Positions 61,293 to 64,000 of a stretch of 64,000 bases of DNA are shown piece after piece (positions within the stretch are counted from its first letter, which is position 1; each line of letters opens with the position of its first letter). The translations under genes were made by a program, and so were the position numbers. The stretch is taken from contig NZ_QDKM01000004.1 in NCBI RefSeq assembly GCF_003076755.1, positions 124,001 through 188,000 of the forward strand. The letters are read 5' to 3'. The stretch comes from Pararhodobacter oceanensis (lineage in GTDB: Bacteria; Pseudomonadota; Alphaproteobacteria; Rhodobacterales; Rhodobacteraceae). The notes below the pieces were generated by a model that was given only the letters and a program-made list of their open reading frames with translations, ran no database searches and was not told where the DNA came from.

Positions 61293-62444
61293 GTGACAAA
61301 ACGGGCGCTGATAGTTGGGGCGGGAATCGCCGGGCAGACCTTGGCCTGCGCGCTGGCGAAAACAGAGTATCAGATCGATATTGTCGAGAAGTCGCAAAGC
61401 TGGGAAGTGCTGGGCACCGGCATGTATGTGCAAAACAACGCGCTGCGGGGGTTGCAGGAAATCGGTGTTGCCGAGCAGATCGTCAAAGCCGGCTGGCACT
61501 CGCCAACGGGGGTGTCGACGATCACCGATATGCATGGGAATACGCTGGCCCAGACGGTGGTTCCGCCCTGTCCCGGCTCTGATTATCCGGGCTATGTGCC
61601 GATTGGGCGACCGGTGTTGCATGCGATCTTGCTCGCCGCCGTTGAGGCGGCTGGCGTCACCATTCAAATGGGCAAAAGCGTCACCGGGATCAGCCAATCC
61701 GGGGACCGTGTCGATGTGAGTTTCACCGATGGCGCGCGTGCAAGCTACGATATCGTCATCGGGGCGGATGGGGTGAATTCTTCGGTGCGCTCGCTGGTGT
61801 TTGCCGAGATCGAGCCGCAATACAGCGGGTTTTCGAACTGGCGCGCGATCCTTCCGATGGCAACACCGCTGGCTGACACCATGTGGCAGATGGGCCCCGA
61901 GAAATCCGTCGGGATTATCCCGATTTCCGATGATGAACTCTATATTGCAGGGGTGTCGAAAGAGCCGGGAAACCCGTGGTTCGAGCCCGAGACGCTGGTG
62001 CGCCGGATGCATGAGCGGTTCGCGATGTTTGGCGGGCGCGCGGGTGGCTTGCTGAAGCAGATCACCCGCTCGGAGCAGATTGTCTATACGCCGATCAAGG
62101 AAATCATCATGGAGCCGCCCTGGTTCAAGGGCCGTGTGGTTCTGGTTGGCGATGCCGCGCATGCTTCGACACCGTTCTGGGCGCAGGGTGCCTCGATGGC
62201 GATCGAAGATGTGATCGTTCTTTACTGGCTGTTGCGCGAAAATCGGGATGTGCCGGATATTTTCAGCGAATGGCAAGAGCGCAGATTTGAGCGCTGTGCG
62301 TTTGTCCAGAACGGATCGAAATCGACCGGGGTCAATGGCCATGCTGCGGGTCTGGAGGCGATGAACCGCGCGGCCGAACATATCCGCAACCATGCGCAAG
62401 ACAATGTTAACAGTCGCTACGAGCGGCTCAATCAGCCGATTTGA
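61293..62444 (+). CDS. FAD-dependent aromatic monooxygenase
   Basis: 383 residues, class A flavoprotein hydroxylase (salicylate/6-hydroxynicotinate hydroxylase type). FAD motif VGAGIAGQTLA (8-18), the NADPH/FAD DG motif GADGVNSSVR, and VLVGDAAHASTPFWAQGASMAIED (GD motif; quoted in part). It probably adds a hydroxyl to an aromatic ring using NAD(P)H and O2, preparing it for the extradiol dioxygenase. First gene of the operon with the cupin and the SnoaL-like genes. Confidence 0.92.
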   Translation: MTKRALIVGAGIAGQTLACALAKTEYQIDIVEKSQSWEVLGTGMYVQNNALRGLQEIGVAEQIVKAGWHSPTGVSTITDMHGNTLAQTVVPPCPGSDYPGYVPIGRPVLHAILLAAVEAAGVTIQMGKSVTGISQSGDRVDVSFTDGARASYDIVIGADGVNSSVRSLVFAEIEPQYSGFSNWRAILPMATPLADTMWQMGPEKSVGIIPISDDELYIAGVSKEPGNPWFEPETLVRRMHERFAMFGGRAGGLLKQITRSEQIVYTPIKEIIMEPPWFKGRVVLVGDAAHASTPFWAQGASMAIEDVIVLYWLLRENRDVPDIFSEWQERRFERCAFVQNGSKSTGVNGHAAGLEAMNRAAEHIRNHAQDNVNSRYERLNQPI

Positions 62445-62454
62445 GGGGCTATTC

Positions 62455-63000
62455 ATGACCAAACGACTTTCACCGCTGCGCCGCGTGGTCACGGGCCACA
62501 ATGAACAGGGGCAAAGCATCATCATTGAGGACGGCGCGCCCCCGCGGGTGGCCAGGGTTCAGGCGCGGCCCGGCTATGCGATGGCCAATGTCTGGCGCAC
62601 CGCCGCTTGCCCCAGCAATGTGCATGATGCCGACAGTATTCTGGAGCATAAAGGCGTGCTGCCGCCGAAACAGGGAACGGTGATCCGTGTGATCGACATT
62701 CCGCCCGAGCCCAAAGACCCCGAGGAGCTGGAAAAAGTGCTGCATGCCACATTCCGCGAGCTTTATCCCGATGCCGATCACACCAAGGACAAGGCAGTTC
62801 ATCAGGGGATGCATAAGACTGCGACGGTTGATTATGCCATTGTGCTTGCCGGGTCGATCACCGCGATCATGGATGAGGATGAGACGGTGTTGAATGCGGG
62901 CGACATCCTGATCCAGCGCGGCACCAATCACGCGTGGTCCAACAGGTCGGAGGGTATGTGCCGCATCGCCTTTGTGCTGGTGGACGGGCAGTTTGAATGA
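62455..63000 (+). CDS. Cupin-domain protein
   Basis: 181 residues. One cupin barrel in the C-terminal half: HKTATVDYAIVLAGSITAIM, with His in the first motif, and GDILIQRGTNHAWSNRS with a His in the second. The N-terminal half (about 1-100) is a family-specific extension. It lies 10 bp after the monooxygenase stop with GAGGGG upstream. It may act as a small dioxygenase or isomerase. Confidence 0.82.
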   Translation: MTKRLSPLRRVVTGHNEQGQSIIIEDGAPPRVARVQARPGYAMANVWRTAACPSNVHDADSILEHKGVLPPKQGTVIRVIDIPPEPKDPEELEKVLHATFRELYPDADHTKDKAVHQGMHKTATVDYAIVLAGSITAIMDEDETVLNAGDILIQRGTNHAWSNRSEGMCRIAFVLVDGQFE

Positions 63001-63175
63001 GCCGGAGGTTTGCGCGACCCCGCGCGCCGAAGGCCCAGAGCCTGAATTTCGCGTGGTTATCTGCAGGACGGCGACCGGAGGGGGCGCGGCCATGGGGGCG
63101 CGCAGCATCGGTTCGGGCGACGGGGAAACCTTGCGGCGGGCCAGTGAGACAGACCTGAACACAACGGAGACGATA

Positions 63176-63595
63176 ATGCCGGATGCAGACAGCCATGAAG
63201 CCTATTTCCGCTCGGTTCTGACGGAGCTTTATGCGGGGAATTTCGAGCCTTTCAACGCCGCCATCGCCGACGACTATATTTGCCATACACCGGGGCGGAG
63301 CAGCATCGCTGGGGATTACCACGGCACCGAGCAGGCCGAGGTCAAACGCCCGAAAATGCGCGCCCTGACCGCGGGGAGTTTCAAGGTCAGAAAGCTGGGC
63401 GATATCTGTATTTCGGGTGATTGGGCGATGGTCCCGGTTGTCGTCTCCGCCGAGGCCGGTGACACGAAATTGGAGACGCCGGCTTTCGGGATCTGGCGGT
63501 TTCGCGGGGATAAGATCGTCGAGCATTGGGAGATGAATTTCGACCAATACGGGTTTGACGCCTTCGTCGCCGCGGCAGAAGCACAGGGCCGCTAG
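63176..63595 (+). CDS. SnoaL-like (NTF2-fold) protein, first copy
   Basis: 139 residues of the SnoaL/ketosteroid-isomerase fold type. ATG 63176 has GGAG upstream. LYAGNFEPFNAAIADDYICH and GIWRFRGDKIVEHWEMNFDQ are typical of the group. It is followed after 2 bp by a paralogue. The 175 bp between it and the cupin gene carry no clear gene. Confidence 0.82.
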   Translation: MPDADSHEAYFRSVLTELYAGNFEPFNAAIADDYICHTPGRSSIAGDYHGTEQAEVKRPKMRALTAGSFKVRKLGDICISGDWAMVPVVVSAEAGDTKLETPAFGIWRFRGDKIVEHWEMNFDQYGFDAFVAAAEAQGR

Positions 63596-63597
63596 GG

Positions 63598-64000
63598 GTG
63601 GCGCTCGATCCGCAGGGCATCGCACAGTTGCGACAGGTGCTTTCCCAGCTTTATGACGGCAATGTCGCACCGTTCGAAGCGGCGCGGGCGGATAGCTATA
63701 CGCTGCATGTTCCCGGACAGAGCCGTATCGCCGGACGCTACCAAGGGGCCGCCGAAACCGCGCGGTTCATCGCCAGGCTGTCAGAGCTTAGTGGCGGAAC
63801 TTTCGCCGTCACGCGTACCGCAGAAATCTGCATCTCGGGGAACTGGGCGATGGTTCCGCTGCGGGTCACTGCCGCGGTCGATGATCTGCGGCTGGACATG
63901 CCGGCCTTCGGGATCTGGCGCTTTGACGGTGCGGAAATCGTTGAACACTGGACACTTCATATGGATCAATATGCGTTCGATAGATTCGTCGCAGCTGCGG
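63598..64000 (+). CDS. SnoaL-like protein, second copy (partial)
   Basis: A GTG start at 63598 opens a frame still running at the window edge (134 codons seen). It is clearly related to the gene before it: ICISG(D/N)WAMVP, PAFGIWRF, IVEHW and a final DQY..F..FVAA occur in both. Tandem duplication with divergence is the simplest reading. Confidence 0.8.
   Translation, partial: MALDPQGIAQLRQVLSQLYDGNVAPFEAARADSYTLHVPGQSRIAGRYQGAAETARFIARLSELSGGTFAVTRTAEICISGNWAMVPLRVTAAVDDLRLDMPAFGIWRFDGAEIVEHWTLHMDQYAFDRFVAAA

Noticed and set aside
63001-63175. Open frame between the cupin and SnoaL-like genes
   Set aside because: It is in frame with the SnoaL-like gene but has poor composition, no ribosome binding site and no similarity to the family; the start at 63176 explains the gene better.

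Overview
The window is GC-rich, densely packed chromosomal DNA of an alphaproteobacterium, most likely of the Rhodobacterales/Rhodobacteraceae type. This is judged from the gene repertoire (DUF1127, SspB-alpha, Bpt, gcdH with a divergent LysR gene, DUF1194, DUF1684, an ilvBN operon with a peptide leader) and from base composition; no rRNA, tRNA or phage marker gene was seen. About 60 protein genes are supported. No CRISPR array, rRNA, tRNA or transposase gene was found.

Regions 1-26.7 kb are mostly housekeeping and transport: a DUF1127 protein, Dps, an MFS carrier, MgtE, KDPG aldolase, glutaryl-CoA dehydrogenase with a divergent LysR regulator, the ilvB-ilvN operon preceded by a 7-residue Ala-Val-Leu-Ile leader peptide and attenuator, Bpt, RDD and YbaK proteins, SspB, a sodium/solute symporter with a 43-residue small subunit, a MerR/P-type ATPase metal-efflux pair with readable operators, a hybrid histidine kinase, a YbaY-NlpE-META fusion protein, DUF1684 and YihY.

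Regions 26.7-35.8 kb: two vitamin-responsive loci (a TPP riboswitch driving ykoF-thiX-thiZ-thiY, and a cobalamin riboswitch driving a 103-residue protein of unknown function). They are interleaved with two clusters of a roughly 130 bp element with 17 bp terminal inverted repeats. Seven copies lie in the window; one of them carries a second nested palindromic element.

Regions 36-55 kb: a complete peptide-type ABC operon; a ten-gene operon (41.9-49.8 kb) coding for a small HTH-like protein, a taurine/nitrate-type ABC transporter, a Rieske oxygenase, an SDR, an alpha/beta hydrolase, an adrenodoxin-reductase-like flavoprotein, a short flavodoxin and a pentapeptide-repeat protein; an ArsR/ArsP-like pair; a gamma-glutamyltransferase; and a bile-acid-symporter homologue.

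Regions 55.4-64 kb: a catabolic cluster that looks like a meta-cleavage route (flavin monooxygenase, extradiol dioxygenase, decarboxylase-type amidohydrolase, hydratase, fumarylacetoacetate-hydrolase-family enzyme, cupin, two tandem SnoaL-like proteins, a TRAP binding protein). It is probably controlled by the TetR protein encoded inside it, through a 16 bp palindrome found in its promoters. The last gene runs off the window end.
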